Notes: generated by a model not told the origin, from the sequence alone. Shown: positions 17,165-26,771, numbered from the stretch's first letter. The stretch: DNA of 64,000 nucleotides from Benzoatithermus sp963720725 (GCA_963720725.1 CAVRGN010000013.1:496001-560000); one strand, 5' to 3'. Program-made: numbers and translations.

Positions 17165-19360
17165 TCAGAGGAAGCTGATCGGATCGACGTCGACCTGGAG
17201 CTGCACCGGACCCGGCAGCTTGATCGGCCGCAGCCAAGTGCGCAACCAGTCCGGCAGGTCCAGCGCCGGGCTGGCCTTCACCAGAATGCGCTCGCGATAG
17301 CGGCCGCGCAGGAGCGCCAGCGGTGCCGGCGCCGGGCCCAGCACCAGCGCATCGTCGCAGGGGGGCGCCGCGCGTGCGATGCGCCGTGCTTCCGCCTTCA
17401 CCCGCTCGGCGTCGCCGCCCGAGACGATGAGCGCAGCCAGACGGCCGAAGGGCGGCATCTCACCCAGGCGGCGCTCCTCGAGCTCGATCGCCAGGAACCG
17501 GTCCTTGTCGCCGACGGCGAGCGCCTGCATCACCGGATGTTCCGGCAAGTGCGTCTGGATCAGCACCCGGCCGGGCCGGTCCTCGCGCCCCGCCCGCCCT
17601 GCCACCTGATAGAGCAATTGGAAGGTGCGCTCCGCAGCCCGCAGATCGCCGCCGCCGAGCCCGAGATCGGCGTCGACCACGCCCACCAGGGTGAGGTCGG
17701 GAAAATGATGACCCTTGGCGATGATCTGCGTGCCCACCAGCACGTCGACCGCGTGGGACTCCATCGCCGCGACGAGCGCGGTGGCGGCCTTGGCATCGCC
17801 GGCGGTGTCGCTGGTCATCACCGCCAGCCGCGCCTTGGGCAGGATCTCCGCCAACTCCTCGGCGAGACGCTCGACGCCGGGACCGGAGGCGGTGAGCAAG
17901 CCGACCGCGCCGCAGCTCGGGCAGTGCTCGGGGGCCGACATGGCATAGCCGCAGTGATGACATTGCAGCCTGCCGCGCAGGCGGTGCGACACCAGCCAGG
18001 CCGAGCAGTTCGGGCAGGCCAGCCGATGGCCGCAGGCTCGGCACAGCGTGAGCGGGGCGTAGCCGCGCCGGTTGAGGAACAGCAGCGACTGGGCGCCTTC
18101 CGCAAGGTTGCGGTGCAGCGCCTCGCGCAGCGGCGGCGACAGGAAGCCCGCTCGAGGCGGCCGCTCGCGGCGCAGATCGACCAGCCGCACCTCGGGCATG
18201 GCCGCACCGCCGTGGCGCGCCGGCAGCGCCACATGGCGCCAGCCCGGCCGGGCGGGAGGGCCGCCGCGGACGATGCCGGCGGAGACCGCCGACTCCAGCG
18301 ACGGCGTCGCCGAGGCCAGGATCGCAGGGCAGCCCTCGAGCCGGGCGCGCGCCAGCGCCATCTCGCGGGCGTGGTAGTGGACGGTCTCCTCCTGCTTGAA
18401 GCTGGAATCGTGCTCCTCGTCGACGACGATCAGGCCAAGCTCGGTGAGCGGCAGGAACAGTGCCGACCTGGCGCCCACCACCACGTCGATCGCCCCTTCG
18501 GCGATCAGCCGCCAGGTACGGCGCCGCTGGGCCGAGGTCAGCGCCGAGTGCCAGACCGCCGGTGCCACGCCGAAGCGGCGCTCGAAACGGCCGAGCCACT
18601 GGGCCGACAGCGCGATCTCCGGCAGCAGCACGAGCGCACGCCGCCCAAGTTTGAGGGCGGTCGCCACCGCCTCGAAGTAGACCTCCGTCTTGCCCGCACC
18701 CGGCACTCCGTCGAGCAGTGCGATCCCGCTCCGGTCCTCCACCATCGCGCACAAGGCTGTGGCGGCGGCTTGCTGCGCAGGGGTCAGCACCACGCCCGGG
18801 CGCCCGGGATCCGGACGGGGCCAAGCCGGCCGGTCGGTCAAGCTGATCGGGACGAGGAGCCCATCGCGCGCCATGGCCTGCACGACGCCGGTTCCGACAC
18901 GGGCGGCCTTGGCCAGGGCCGGCGCGGTGAGGGATCCAGCCGCTGCCAGGGCAGCCAGCACGGCGGATCGCTGCCGGCTCAGCTTGACCGGAGGCTCGGC
19001 ATCACGGGGCTCGTAAGCCAGTTTGGTAGGCCATGGCTCCAATGCGGCTGGCACGCTCAGCGCCAGCTTCAGCACCGCCCCGCGCGGCGCCAGGGTCTCC
19101 AGTGCGATGTGACCTATCAGCTCCCTCAGTGCCGCCGGCATCGGCGGCGCCTCGAGCACGGCCCCCAGAGCCTTGAGGCGGCTGGCGGACACCGGCCGCT
19201 CGGGTGGGGCGTCCCAGACCACGCCGATCAGCTCGCGCCCCGCGAACGGCACGGCGACAAAGCTCCCGGGGAGCGGTGGTTCTCCGTGCTCGAGCAGATA
19301 GTCGAACGGCCCGTCGAGCGGGACGGGCACCAGCACGGGCACGATGGAGCCGAAGAGCAA
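17165..19360 (-). CDS. priA: Primosomal protein N' (replication restart helicase PriA)
   Basis: PriA recognises stalled forks and reloads the replisome. The 731-residue protein has the N-terminal 3'-end-binding domain (VPVPLDGPFDYL, PGSFVAVPFAGRELIGVVW), Walker A in LLDGVPGAGKTEVYFEA (about 216-232), the DEEH box (VVDEEHDSSFKQ) and the zinc-binding cysteine clusters CRACGHRLACPNC and CHHCGYAMSAPEHCPSC. Length is normal. It is divergent from xerC with about 80 nt between starts, and convergent with the fold-III decarboxylase. Confidence is very high. Confidence 0.97.
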   Translation of the reverse strand: MLFGSIVPVLVPVPLDGPFDYLLEHGEPPLPGSFVAVPFAGRELIGVVWDAPPERPVSASRLKALGAVLEAPPMPAALRELIGHIALETLAPRGAVLKLALSVPAALEPWPTKLAYEPRDAEPPVKLSRQRSAVLAALAAAGSLTAPALAKAARVGTGVVQAMARDGLLVPISLTDRPAWPRPDPGRPGVVLTPAQQAAATALCAMVEDRSGIALLDGVPGAGKTEVYFEAVATALKLGRRALVLLPEIALSAQWLGRFERRFGVAPAVWHSALTSAQRRRTWRLIAEGAIDVVVGARSALFLPLTELGLIVVDEEHDSSFKQEETVHYHAREMALARARLEGCPAILASATPSLESAVSAGIVRGGPPARPGWRHVALPARHGGAAMPEVRLVDLRRERPPRAGFLSPPLREALHRNLAEGAQSLLFLNRRGYAPLTLCRACGHRLACPNCSAWLVSHRLRGRLQCHHCGYAMSAPEHCPSCGAVGLLTASGPGVERLAEELAEILPKARLAVMTSDTAGDAKAATALVAAMESHAVDVLVGTQIIAKGHHFPDLTLVGVVDADLGLGGGDLRAAERTFQLLYQVAGRAGREDRPGRVLIQTHLPEHPVMQALAVGDKDRFLAIELEERRLGEMPPFGRLAALIVSGGDAERVKAEARRIARAAPPCDDALVLGPAPAPLALLRGRYRERILVKASPALDLPDWLRTWLRPIKLPGPVQLQVDVDPISFL

Positions 19361-19440
19361 AGGCGAACGGCCAGGCGGGCGTTGACAGAGAGCGGGCTGA
19401 TAGCATCATCGCGCCATCAGCGTCAGCCGAAGGTTCAGCC

Positions 19441-20373
19441 CTGACCGTCCACGCCACAGGCATCGCGTCCGTCATCGACGGCTGGCGTGCGTGGCTGCGC
19501 GCCGAGCGCCGCCTCGCGGCACTGACGCGCAGCGGCTACGACGAGGATCTGCGGGCGTTCCTCGCCTTCGTTGCCGATCATCGCGGCGGTCCTGTGGACC
19601 TTGCCGAGCTCGCGGATCTGAGGCTCGGCGATTTTCGCGCATGGCTGGCCTGGCGCCATCGCGAGAACTACGCTCGGCGATCGACCGCCCGCGCGATGGC
19701 GGCGGTGCGCGGGTTCTTCCGCTACCTGGACCGGCGCCACGGCGTCCACAATCCGGCGCTGCAGGCGATGCGCACGCCGCGCCAGCCCCATCGGGTGCCG
19801 CGGCCCCTGGCCGAGAACGACGCCCGGGATCTGATCATCTCCGCCCGTACCGATGCGCGCGCCCCGTGGATCGGGCTGCGTGACACCGCCCTTCTGCTGT
19901 TGCTCTATGGTGCCGGGCTGCGCATCGGCGAGGCCCTGTCGCTCGACCGGCGGGTCCTGGGAATCGACCCGCGCGGTCTGCGCAGCCTGCGGGTGCGCGG
20001 CAAGGGCGACAAGGAACGGCTGGTGCCCGTCCTGCCCATCGTGGCCGAGGCGATCACCGCCTATCTTGCCGCCTGCCCAGTGCCGCCGCTCCCCGAGGAG
20101 CCGTTGTTCAAGGGTGCGCGTGGCGGGCGCCTGCAGCAGGGCGTGGTCCAGCGGCTGGTCCGCGAACTCCGCGTCGGGCTGGGCTTGCCCGAGACCGCGA
20201 CGCCGCATGCGCTCCGGCACAGCTTCGCCACCCATCTCCTGAGTGAGGGTGCCGATCTGCGCGCGATCCAGGAACTCCTGGGCCATGCCAGTCTCTCGAC
20301 GACCCAGGGCTACACCGAGGTCGACGCGCGCCGGCTGCTCTCGCTCTACGCCCGCGCCCACCCGCGGGCGTGA
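19441..20373 (+). CDS. xerC: Tyrosine recombinase XerC
   Basis: A chromosome-dimer resolution recombinase. The N-terminal SAM-like domain (RLAALTRSGYDEDLRAFLAF) is followed by the catalytic domain with Arg in GAGLRIGEAL, Lys in GKGDKERLVP, HALRHSFATHLLSEGADLRA (His-x-x-Arg) and the Tyr nucleophile in GYTEVDARRL. Start choice is uncertain: I place it at CTG 19441 because GAAGG lies 6 nt before it and the length (310) is then typical, whereas the longer in-frame extension to 19204 is antisense to the priA start. Location beside priA is common in alphaproteobacteria and argues against a phage integrase. Confidence 0.92.
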   Translation: MTVHATGIASVIDGWRAWLRAERRLAALTRSGYDEDLRAFLAFVADHRGGPVDLAELADLRLGDFRAWLAWRHRENYARRSTARAMAAVRGFFRYLDRRHGVHNPALQAMRTPRQPHRVPRPLAENDARDLIISARTDARAPWIGLRDTALLLLLYGAGLRIGEALSLDRRVLGIDPRGLRSLRVRGKGDKERLVPVLPIVAEAITAYLAACPVPPLPEEPLFKGARGGRLQQGVVQRLVRELRVGLGLPETATPHALRHSFATHLLSEGADLRAIQELLGHASLSTTQGYTEVDARRLLSLYARAHPRA

Positions 20374-20459
20374 CCGCCGAAGGACAGCGGCGGCCGTTTC
20401 GTGACGGAATGGTCACACCGGTCATTCCCGCGCCCTGGTCGCGCGTCTAGGGTCGCCAC

Positions 20460-23417
20460 GTGGCCCGTGCCGCGGGCTGGCGCAGCGAGGGACGAACGGA
20501 TCTGGTGGGCGTGCGCGGCATTCTCGTCCTTGCAGGCTTCGTTGCCGCGCTGGCCGTTGCGTTCCTGGCGGCGTGGCCGCGCCTGGTCGAGACGCCCGCC
20601 GTGCAGGAAGAACTGGTCCGACAGCTGCGCGCAGCGGGTGGCGCCGATCTGAGCATCGACGGTGCGACGCGGCTCGAGCTGCTGCCGCGACCGCGGGTGA
20701 CGATCGCCAACGCCGTCATCGGCGACCGAGCCCAGGGAGCTGCCGGCGCGCGGCTGGTCGCCGACCGGATCGACATCCAGCTCGCCGCGCTCGCCCTGTT
20801 GCGCGGCCGGGTAGAGCCGGTTGCCGTCGATCTCGTGCGGCCGCGGCTGGAACTTGCCCCGCCAGGAGCCGGATCGGTGCGGGGCCTGATAGCTGCGCTT
20901 GGTGACGGATCGCTGGGCAGCGTCAGCCGGATCGAGGTCAGCGACGGCATGGTCGCCATCGCGGATCGGCCGGATGCTTCCCTGCGGCCGCTGGCCGACG
21001 TGGTGGACGGGCTCGCGGTCCGCGAAGCCGGCAACCGCTTTCGGCTGGAGGGGTCGGCCATCGTCGGGGGCGAGCCGGTGCGTTTCGGCCTGAGCGGCGA
21101 ACAGCCGGCCGATGCTGGCGCACTGCCGGTGTCGATCAAGCTCGAGTCCGGTCCTGGCGATCGGCCGTTCCTGATGGAATTCACCGGGCTGGTGAAGCCG
21201 GGTCCCGCCGCGACCGGTAGAGTTCGGCTGAGTTCCGAGCAGGGCCTTCCACCGGCGTGGTTGGCCGGGAGCTTCGGCCTGAGGGGCACCTTGGATGCGC
21301 GGCTCGAGGCCGACCCGCAGCGGGTGGAACTCACCGAGCTGGCCCTGACCCTGCCGGACGGCGACTTGCGCGGCAGCGCCGCCTTCGATCTCGCGCGTGG
21401 TGGCGCTTTCGCCGTGGCCCTGACCAGCGCCGGCCTCGAGGTGAAGCCCGAGCTGATCGACGCCGTCAGCCGCCTGCTCGACCTCCTCCGCCACCGGCAA
21501 GGCCATTCCGGCGGTCGCGTCGAACTGCAATTCGCCTCTCTGACCTGGCGGGGCGAGGCGCTACGCCGCCTGAGCGTCGAGGCGGAGCTCTCGCCCGCGG
21601 GCGAGGTGGAGCTGAGGCGGCTCGATGCGGTTCTGCCCGGGCAGGCGGTACTCGGCTGGTCAGGCTCGGCCACGGCGGATGCCGGCACCGTCGCCGGTGA
21701 GGTCACTCTGCAGGCGGCCGAACTGCGGCCGTTGCTGTCCTGGCTCGGCGTGGCCGATGCGGACCTGCCGCCCGGCGGGCTGACCACGCTGGATCTCGCC
21801 GCGGAAGCGGTCCTGGGCTCGGACCGGGTCGAGCTGCGGCGGCTGCGTGCACGGCTGGATGCCAGCGTCGCGGCGGGATCGGTGGTCTACGCGCTGACTC
21901 CGCGCCCCCGGCTCGACCTCGCCCTGTCCGTCGACCGCATCAACACCGCGCTGTACACGGCGCCGCCGGCCGGCTGGGCCGACTGGCGGCGCCGGCTCAT
22001 CGCGGTGGACGGCCGCCTGGACCTCGAGGTCGCGAGTTTGACCCGCGACCTCCTCCGCGCCGGTGAGGTGCGGGTGCAGGCCACGCTCGATGCGGGTCAG
22101 TTCAGTCTCGCCCGGCTTCATGTCGGAAATCTCGCCGAGGCGGCGTTGGAGCTGAGCGGCGCCATGGACCTTCCCTCCGGCGCCTGGGACGTCGCCGGCA
22201 CGCTCGCTGCGGCGAAGCCGAAGCCGTTGCTGCGGCTGTTTGGCTTGCCGGCGCCCCTTGACATCGACCAGCTGGCGCCGCTGCGCCTCGAAGGCGAGGC
22301 TCGCCACGAGGCGGGTCGGACATCGCTCGACCTCAAGCTGCAGGCGCGCGACGCCCAGGCCCGCCTTGTCGTCCAGAGCACCGATCCGTTCACCGCTGGA
22401 CCGCTGGGACTGACCGTCACCGCCGAGGCCGAGGAGGCTGGGGCAGTTCTGCAGGCATTGGGCTGGCCGGCACCGGCCGAACGGCCCGTCTTTGGGCCAA
22501 TCGCCACCACCGTCCGCGTCAAACGTGGCGAAGGGCCGCTCGCGGTTACCGCCCAGGCCTCGGTCGGCGACAGCCGGATCGCGGCCGAGCTGAACCTCGA
22601 GCCGTCGGCGGCTCCTCCGCTGCTCAAAGGCACGATCCGCTCGCCGCTGATGGAAACCGAGCTGCTCGCGGCACTCTACCAGACCCTGGCCTTGCCGCTC
22701 GACGTCCCGCCAGGCAACCCGCTGCTCTGGCCGGGCGCTTGGCCGCGATCGCCGCTGGCCTGGGATTGGCTGTACAGGCTGAGGGTCGACCTGGCCGTGG
22801 CGATCGACCAGCTGCGCCATGGCGGCGCGGCGCTGGGCAGCGCGGCCGCACGAACGGTGCTGCAGGATGGCCAGCTGGACCTGGATGGCCTGAGCATACC
22901 CGCAGCCGGCGGCAGGCTTGCCGGTGACATCAGCCTGGCGGGCTCGGGAACCCAAGGCGTCTTCAGCTCGGACCTTCGACTCACGGAAGCCCGCGTTCAG
23001 GACCTGGCGGCGAGAATGGCGCCGGGCAGCACCGTCCAAGGCGTTATCGACCTCTCCGTTGCGGCAAGCGGCAAGGGGCGCAGCATCGCGGAGATCGTAG
23101 GCTCGCTCACGGGCTCCGGTGTGCTGGCGCTGCGCGACCTTGGGCTCAGCGGCGTGGCGCTCGGCGCGCAGGCGCCTGGCCGCGAGTCGACGGCCCGGCT
23201 CGACGCGGCCGCACTGGACGGGCCGTTCGTGCTGTCCGACGGCATCTTGTCCAGCCAGCCCCCAGGGCTGGTCCTGAGGCATCCGGCGGGCGAGGCCACC
23301 CTCGATCTGCGCGTGGATCTGCTGGCGTGGATCCTGGAGGCTAAGCTGAGCGCGGGACCGGTAACCCGGCGCTATCTCGGCCCGCCCGGTCGTGTGGGCG
23401 CCGTGGCCGATCCCTAG
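20460..23417 (+). CDS. AsmA-family protein
   Basis: A large (985-residue) envelope protein anchored by one N-terminal transmembrane segment (ILVLAGFVAALAVAFLAAW). The AsmA domain follows, with repeated beta-rich stretches (LSIDGATRLELLPRPRVTIANAVIG and later RLTE/ARVQDLAARM). AsmA-like proteins are thought to bridge inner and outer membranes for lipid transport. The start could be GTG 20460 or GTG 20505, which has GAGGGA upstream; both keep the TM segment. The C-terminus shows the typical AsmA pattern ILSSQPPGLVLRHPAGEATLDLRVDL. It precedes the copper genes by 77 nt but is probably unrelated to them. Confidence 0.88.
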   Translation: MARAAGWRSEGRTDLVGVRGILVLAGFVAALAVAFLAAWPRLVETPAVQEELVRQLRAAGGADLSIDGATRLELLPRPRVTIANAVIGDRAQGAAGARLVADRIDIQLAALALLRGRVEPVAVDLVRPRLELAPPGAGSVRGLIAALGDGSLGSVSRIEVSDGMVAIADRPDASLRPLADVVDGLAVREAGNRFRLEGSAIVGGEPVRFGLSGEQPADAGALPVSIKLESGPGDRPFLMEFTGLVKPGPAATGRVRLSSEQGLPPAWLAGSFGLRGTLDARLEADPQRVELTELALTLPDGDLRGSAAFDLARGGAFAVALTSAGLEVKPELIDAVSRLLDLLRHRQGHSGGRVELQFASLTWRGEALRRLSVEAELSPAGEVELRRLDAVLPGQAVLGWSGSATADAGTVAGEVTLQAAELRPLLSWLGVADADLPPGGLTTLDLAAEAVLGSDRVELRRLRARLDASVAAGSVVYALTPRPRLDLALSVDRINTALYTAPPAGWADWRRRLIAVDGRLDLEVASLTRDLLRAGEVRVQATLDAGQFSLARLHVGNLAEAALELSGAMDLPSGAWDVAGTLAAAKPKPLLRLFGLPAPLDIDQLAPLRLEGEARHEAGRTSLDLKLQARDAQARLVVQSTDPFTAGPLGLTVTAEAEEAGAVLQALGWPAPAERPVFGPIATTVRVKRGEGPLAVTAQASVGDSRIAAELNLEPSAAPPLLKGTIRSPLMETELLAALYQTLALPLDVPPGNPLLWPGAWPRSPLAWDWLYRLRVDLAVAIDQLRHGGAALGSAAARTVLQDGQLDLDGLSIPAAGGRLAGDISLAGSGTQGVFSSDLRLTEARVQDLAARMAPGSTVQGVIDLSVAASGKGRSIAEIVGSLTGSGVLALRDLGLSGVALGAQAPGRESTARLDAAALDGPFVLSDGILSSQPPGLVLRHPAGEATLDLRVDLLAWILEAKLSAGPVTRRYLGPPGRVGAVADP

Positions 23418-23494
23418 CCTCGCTTCCGGACAGGTCTCACGCGGGTACGCCGCGCGACTCGACATCGGATGGATTTCTCCGCCATGATCCTCCC

Positions 23495-23929
23495 ATGGCC
23501 CGCTCGCGACCGGCTCTTCACGTCTGCAAACCAGGAGAGCGTCGGCCTCTTGCCGGCCTGTGCCGCTGGTTGCTGGTGTTCTACGTGCTGGCACTGGGCA
23601 CACCGGTGCTGCAGGCGACACTCGTGCGCGCCGCTGTCGCGGACGCTGTCGTCGTGGAGCTTTGTTCGGGTGATGGCGTTCGGCAGATAGCGCTTGAGCC
23701 GGACGGTCAGCCGCTCGGGCACCTGCCTGCCGATCCTCATGCGGGCCACGACTGCGGGGCCTGTGCCGGCGGCTGCGCCGGGCATGCGCTTTGCGTTGCC
23801 CAGGAACCGACCCTCACCGCCGCCTGTGCCACCTATGCGCTAAGTTTTCGCTGCGGCCCCGCGCTCGCGCAGGTCCGACCCGCCGCACGAGCACCACTTC
23901 CCGCCCGCGGCCCTCCGCAACTCTCCTGA
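23495..23929 (+). CDS. DUF2946-like protein of a copper cluster
   Basis: A 144-residue protein with an N-terminal hydrophobic segment (WLLVFYVLALGTPVLQATLV) and a DUF2946-like core (VELCSGDGVRQIALEPDGQ) followed by a His/Cys-rich stretch (HAGHDCGACAGGCAGHALC) suited to metal binding. DUF2946 proteins are commonly next to copper handling genes, and here YcnI, CopCD and PCuAC follow. Function is not established; a periplasmic copper ligand or sensor is inferred. The start is ATG 23495; a competing ATG in another frame was not used. Confidence 0.72.
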   Translation: MARSRPALHVCKPGERRPLAGLCRWLLVFYVLALGTPVLQATLVRAAVADAVVVELCSGDGVRQIALEPDGQPLGHLPADPHAGHDCGACAGGCAGHALCVAQEPTLTAACATYALSFRCGPALAQVRPAARAPLPARGPPQLS

Positions 23930-23943
23930 TCCGAACTTCCGCC

Positions 23944-23971
23944 GATCCTGCAGGCCCGAGCCGGCAGGATC
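23944..23971. promoter_or_regulatory. Inverted repeat ahead of ycnI
   Basis: GATCCTGC (23944-23951) and GCAGGATC (23964-23971) form a perfect 8-bp inverted repeat with a 12-nt loop, 38 nt before the ycnI start codon. It could be an operator (copper regulator) or a weak hairpin between the first and second genes of the cluster. Confidence 0.4.
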
Positions 23972-24008
23972 GATGCCGATCGCGTTCGCTCATCCGGAGA
24001 GACAAGTC

Positions 24009-24542
24009 ATGCACCCGATCGTCCTACGCCTGCTCGGCGCCGGGCTAGTCGCGCTCACCGCCACTGGCAGCGCGCTGGCTCATGCCACGCTGGAGAGCAC
24101 CCAGGCGCCCGCCAACAGTAGCTACAAGGCGGTCATCCGCATCGGCCACGGTTGCGAGGGCAAGCCGACCCAGGCCATTCGCGTGCGCATTCCCGAAGGG
24201 GTCATCGTCGCCAAGCCGATGCCGAAGGCTGGTTGGCAACTGGCCACGACCAAGGCCGCCTACGCCAACAGCTACGACTATTACGGCACGCCCGTGGCCG
24301 AAGGAGTGAGCGAGATCGCCTGGACCGGCGGCGATCTGCCCGACGACTGGTACGACGAGTTCGTGTTCCGGGCGCGGTTGACCGACTTCCCGGCAGGCAC
24401 GGTGGTCTACTTTCCGATCGTGCAGGAATGTGCCGACGGTGCGGCGCATCGCTGGATCGAGATTCCCGAAGCGGGCCGGTCGGCGGACGACTACGAGGAG
24501 CCCGCGCCGGGCGTGACCATCACCGCCAAACCCGCGGGCTAG
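24009..24542 (+). CDS. YcnI-family copper-associated protein (DUF1775)
   Basis: A 177-residue exported protein with signal peptide (LRLLGAGLVALTATGSALA) and mature start HATLESTQAPANSSYKAVIRIGHGCEG. The N-terminal His of the mature chain, needed for Cu(II) binding in characterised YcnI, is conserved. The DUF1775 core includes VRIPEGVIVAKPMPKAGW and AYANSYDYYGTPVAEGVSEIAW. ATG 24009 has GGAGA 9 nt upstream. It lies between DUF2946 and CopCD genes. Unlike Bacillus YcnI, no C-terminal transmembrane anchor is apparent after ITAKPAG, so the protein is probably soluble in the periplasm. Confidence 0.9.
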   Translation: MHPIVLRLLGAGLVALTATGSALAHATLESTQAPANSSYKAVIRIGHGCEGKPTQAIRVRIPEGVIVAKPMPKAGWQLATTKAAYANSYDYYGTPVAEGVSEIAWTGGDLPDDWYDEFVFRARLTDFPAGTVVYFPIVQECADGAAHRWIEIPEAGRSADDYEEPAPGVTITAKPAG

Positions 24543-24546
24543 GTTC

Positions 24547-26169
24547 ATGGGCGGCGGCTGCGGCCGCCGCACTGCCACCATGCGGATGCCATTCGCCAAC
24601 CTGCTCGCGCTGCTGCTCGCGGGTCTGCTGGGTTTCGCCGGGTTGCCCGGCGCGGCCTGGGCGCACGCCGTGCTGACCGAAGCGCATCCCGCGGACGGCG
24701 CCAGCCTCGCCGAGCCTCCTGCCGAGTTCGTGCTCGGCTTCAACGAGCCGGTCACCCCAGTCGCCGTTCGCCTGATCAGCCAGGACGGCGGTGAGATCGC
24801 CGATGTCCGGGTCGAGGCCCGGGACAACCTGGTGATCGTGACGCCACGCGCCCCGCTGGCGCCGGGCGGCTACTTCCTGAGCTATCGCGTCACGTCCCTG
24901 GATGCCCACTCCGTCGGCGCCACCCTTCGGTTCGGGGTCGGGGCCACGGCGCCGGGCGCGCTCGGACCGGCCACGGGCCAGGCCGGCCAGCCCGCGCTCG
25001 CCGCGCTGACACGCTGGCTGACCTATGTAAGTGCCCTAGGTGCGGCAGGTGCCGCACTGTTCCTGGTGCTGGTCCGGCCGCCGCCGCCGCTCGCCCGCCA
25101 AGTCCGCCTCCTCGCCGCGGGCTCGGCCGTCGCAGGGCTGGTCATGCTGGTGCTGCGCTTTGGTGCCGCTGGGCTCGATCTCGCCGGTCTACCGCTGGCT
25201 TCTCTCCTGACCGTGCGGCCCTGGTTCGTCGCGTCAGCCACCTCGCTGGTCCCGGCTTCCGCGCTCGCCGCGGCGGGCCTCGTTCCGATCATGGCGGCCC
25301 GTCTCCTGCCCGGATGGGCGGCTGCCGCGGGCGCGGTCACCGTGGCCGCCAGTTTCGCGCTCACCGGCCACGCGGCCTCCGCGCCACCGCGCCTGCTGAC
25401 CGGGCCGGCCCTGTGGCTGCACGTGCTCTGCGCCGCCTACTGGTTCGGCGCGCTGCTGCCGCTGCTCTGGTGTCTGCGCCTGCCGCCGGCGGAGGCGGAT
25501 TCGCTCCTGCGACGCTTCTCGCGCGCGGCGACCGTCGCGGTGGTGTCCCTCGCAGTCGCCGGGGGAGGTCTCGCCTGGATCCAGCTCGGCGGCTCGGCGG
25601 AAGCGCTCGTCGGCACCGACTACGGGCGACGCCTGCTCACCAAGTTCGCGCTGGTCGCAGCCATGCTGGCGCTCGCTGCGATCAACCGGATTGTGTTGAC
25701 GGCCCGGGTGGCAGCGGGGCGACCCGACGCACGGTGGCAACTGCGTCTCACCATCGGCGCCGACCTTGCGCTGGCCCTGGGCGTGCTCGCGGTCACCGCG
25801 ACCTTTCCCTTCAGCCCACCGCCGCGGGCGCTGGCCGAGGACGGGTCCGGCATCAGTGTCGTCGCCTCGGGACGCGGCGGCCAGGCGATCTTGACCCTGT
25901 TGCCGGGACGCCTCGGGGTGAATCGTCTACAGGCGGGCGTCACCGACCAGGACGGCGCCCCGATCAGCGCCAGAGAGGCCCGTTTCGCCTGGTCCCTGCC
26001 AAGCGCCGGCATCGAGCCGATACGGGTCGCGGCCACCCTGCCGCTGCCGGGCGTGGTCGTCGCCGAAGGTATCCCGATCCCGCAGCCGGGCCGTTGGCGC
26101 CTGCGCCTCGACCTGCTGATCGACGATTTCACCAAGTCCACCTACGAGGGCGAGATCGACGTGCGATGA
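24547..26169 (+). CDS. copCD: CopC-CopD fusion copper transport protein
   Basis: The N-terminal part is a CopC domain after a signal peptide: mature start HAVLTEAHPADGASL, with a Cu(II) site including the N-terminal His and DAHSVG (about residues 118-123). A CopD-type membrane region follows, with about eight hydrophobic segments (LTRWLTYVSALGAAGAALF, LWLHVLCAAYWFGALLPLLWC, LLTKFALVAAMLALAAINRIV), and a C-terminal extracytoplasmic domain (GVNRLQAGVTDQDGAPI). CopD moves copper into the cytoplasm, possibly for cuproenzymes. The start may be ATG 24547 or ATG 24580; the latter gives a cleaner signal peptide. The YcnI gene ends 4 nt upstream. Confidence 0.9.
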   Translation: MGGGCGRRTATMRMPFANLLALLLAGLLGFAGLPGAAWAHAVLTEAHPADGASLAEPPAEFVLGFNEPVTPVAVRLISQDGGEIADVRVEARDNLVIVTPRAPLAPGGYFLSYRVTSLDAHSVGATLRFGVGATAPGALGPATGQAGQPALAALTRWLTYVSALGAAGAALFLVLVRPPPPLARQVRLLAAGSAVAGLVMLVLRFGAAGLDLAGLPLASLLTVRPWFVASATSLVPASALAAAGLVPIMAARLLPGWAAAAGAVTVAASFALTGHAASAPPRLLTGPALWLHVLCAAYWFGALLPLLWCLRLPPAEADSLLRRFSRAATVAVVSLAVAGGGLAWIQLGGSAEALVGTDYGRRLLTKFALVAAMLALAAINRIVLTARVAAGRPDARWQLRLTIGADLALALGVLAVTATFPFSPPPRALAEDGSGISVVASGRGGQAILTLLPGRLGVNRLQAGVTDQDGAPISAREARFAWSLPSAGIEPIRVAATLPLPGVVVAEGIPIPQPGRWRLRLDLLIDDFTKSTYEGEIDVR

Positions 26170-26198
26170 TTTGCCCCCGTCCATCCAGGAGATCCACC

Positions 26199-26681
26199 AT
26201 GCGCACCCCTTTCGCAGCCCTGTGCGGTCTGCTGCTCGCTGGCACGGCCGGCGCCCATGAGTTCAAGGCGGGGGCGATCACCATCGAGCATCCCTGGGCG
26301 CGACCGGCCGCCACCGGCAACAGCGCCGCCTATTTCGTGATCCAGAATGCCGGCGAGGGCGACCGGCTGCTCGGCGTGGCGAGCGATGTGGCGGCGAGCG
26401 TGGAAATGCACAGCACCACCATCGACGCCCAGGGTGTCGGGCGCATGGTGCCGGTGCAGGCGGTCGATGTGCCCCAGGACGCGGAGGCGACGTTCGCCCC
26501 CGGCGGACTCCACGTCATGCTCGTGGGCCTGAAGCAGCCCCTCAAGGAGGGACAGGAGTTCCCGCTCACCCTGACATTCGAGAAGGCGGGGGCGGTCACG
26601 GTCGAAGTCGAGGTCGAGAAGACCCCCTCGCATGGCGGGGACGGGATGCAACACATGCACGGCACCACCACCACGCAGTAG
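26199..26681 (+). CDS. Periplasmic copper chaperone PCu(A)C
   Basis: A 160-residue exported copper chaperone that delivers Cu(I), classically to the CuA site of cytochrome oxidase. After the signal peptide (ALCGLLLAGTAGA) the ligands are in EMHSTTIDAQGVGRMVPVQ and GLHVMLVG, the H-M-x10-M-x21-H-x-M arrangement of the family. The C-terminal tail GGDGMQHMHG adds methionines and histidines. It is 29 nt after copCD and followed by an inverted repeat terminator, so it is likely the last copper gene. It was placed at ATG 26199 because CAGGAG precedes it. Confidence 0.92.
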   Translation: MRTPFAALCGLLLAGTAGAHEFKAGAITIEHPWARPAATGNSAAYFVIQNAGEGDRLLGVASDVAASVEMHSTTIDAQGVGRMVPVQAVDVPQDAEATFAPGGLHVMLVGLKQPLKEGQEFPLTLTFEKAGAVTVEVEVEKTPSHGGDGMQHMHGTTTTQ

Positions 26682-26713
26682 CGGCCGGGCGAGGGCTTGG
26701 GTCCGGGTGGTTT

Positions 26714-26739
26714 CCGGTTCGGCCACCGAGCCGAACCGG
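26714..26739. terminator. Inverted-repeat terminator between PCuAC and fumC
   Basis: CCGGTTCGGC (26714-26723) pairs perfectly with GCCGAACCGG (26730-26739) around a 6-nt loop, between two convergent genes. There is no clear T-run on either side, so it may act as a bidirectional hairpin or need a trans-acting factor. Confidence 0.55.
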
Positions 26740-26771
26740 CATTCCGGCTGCCCAAGCAGCCTGCTCGCCCA

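Noticed and set aside
19204..20373. XerC-like gene as a phage integrase or genomic-island marker
   Set aside because: It sits divergent to priA with no att repeats, phage genes or base-composition change, and the sequence matches housekeeping XerC.
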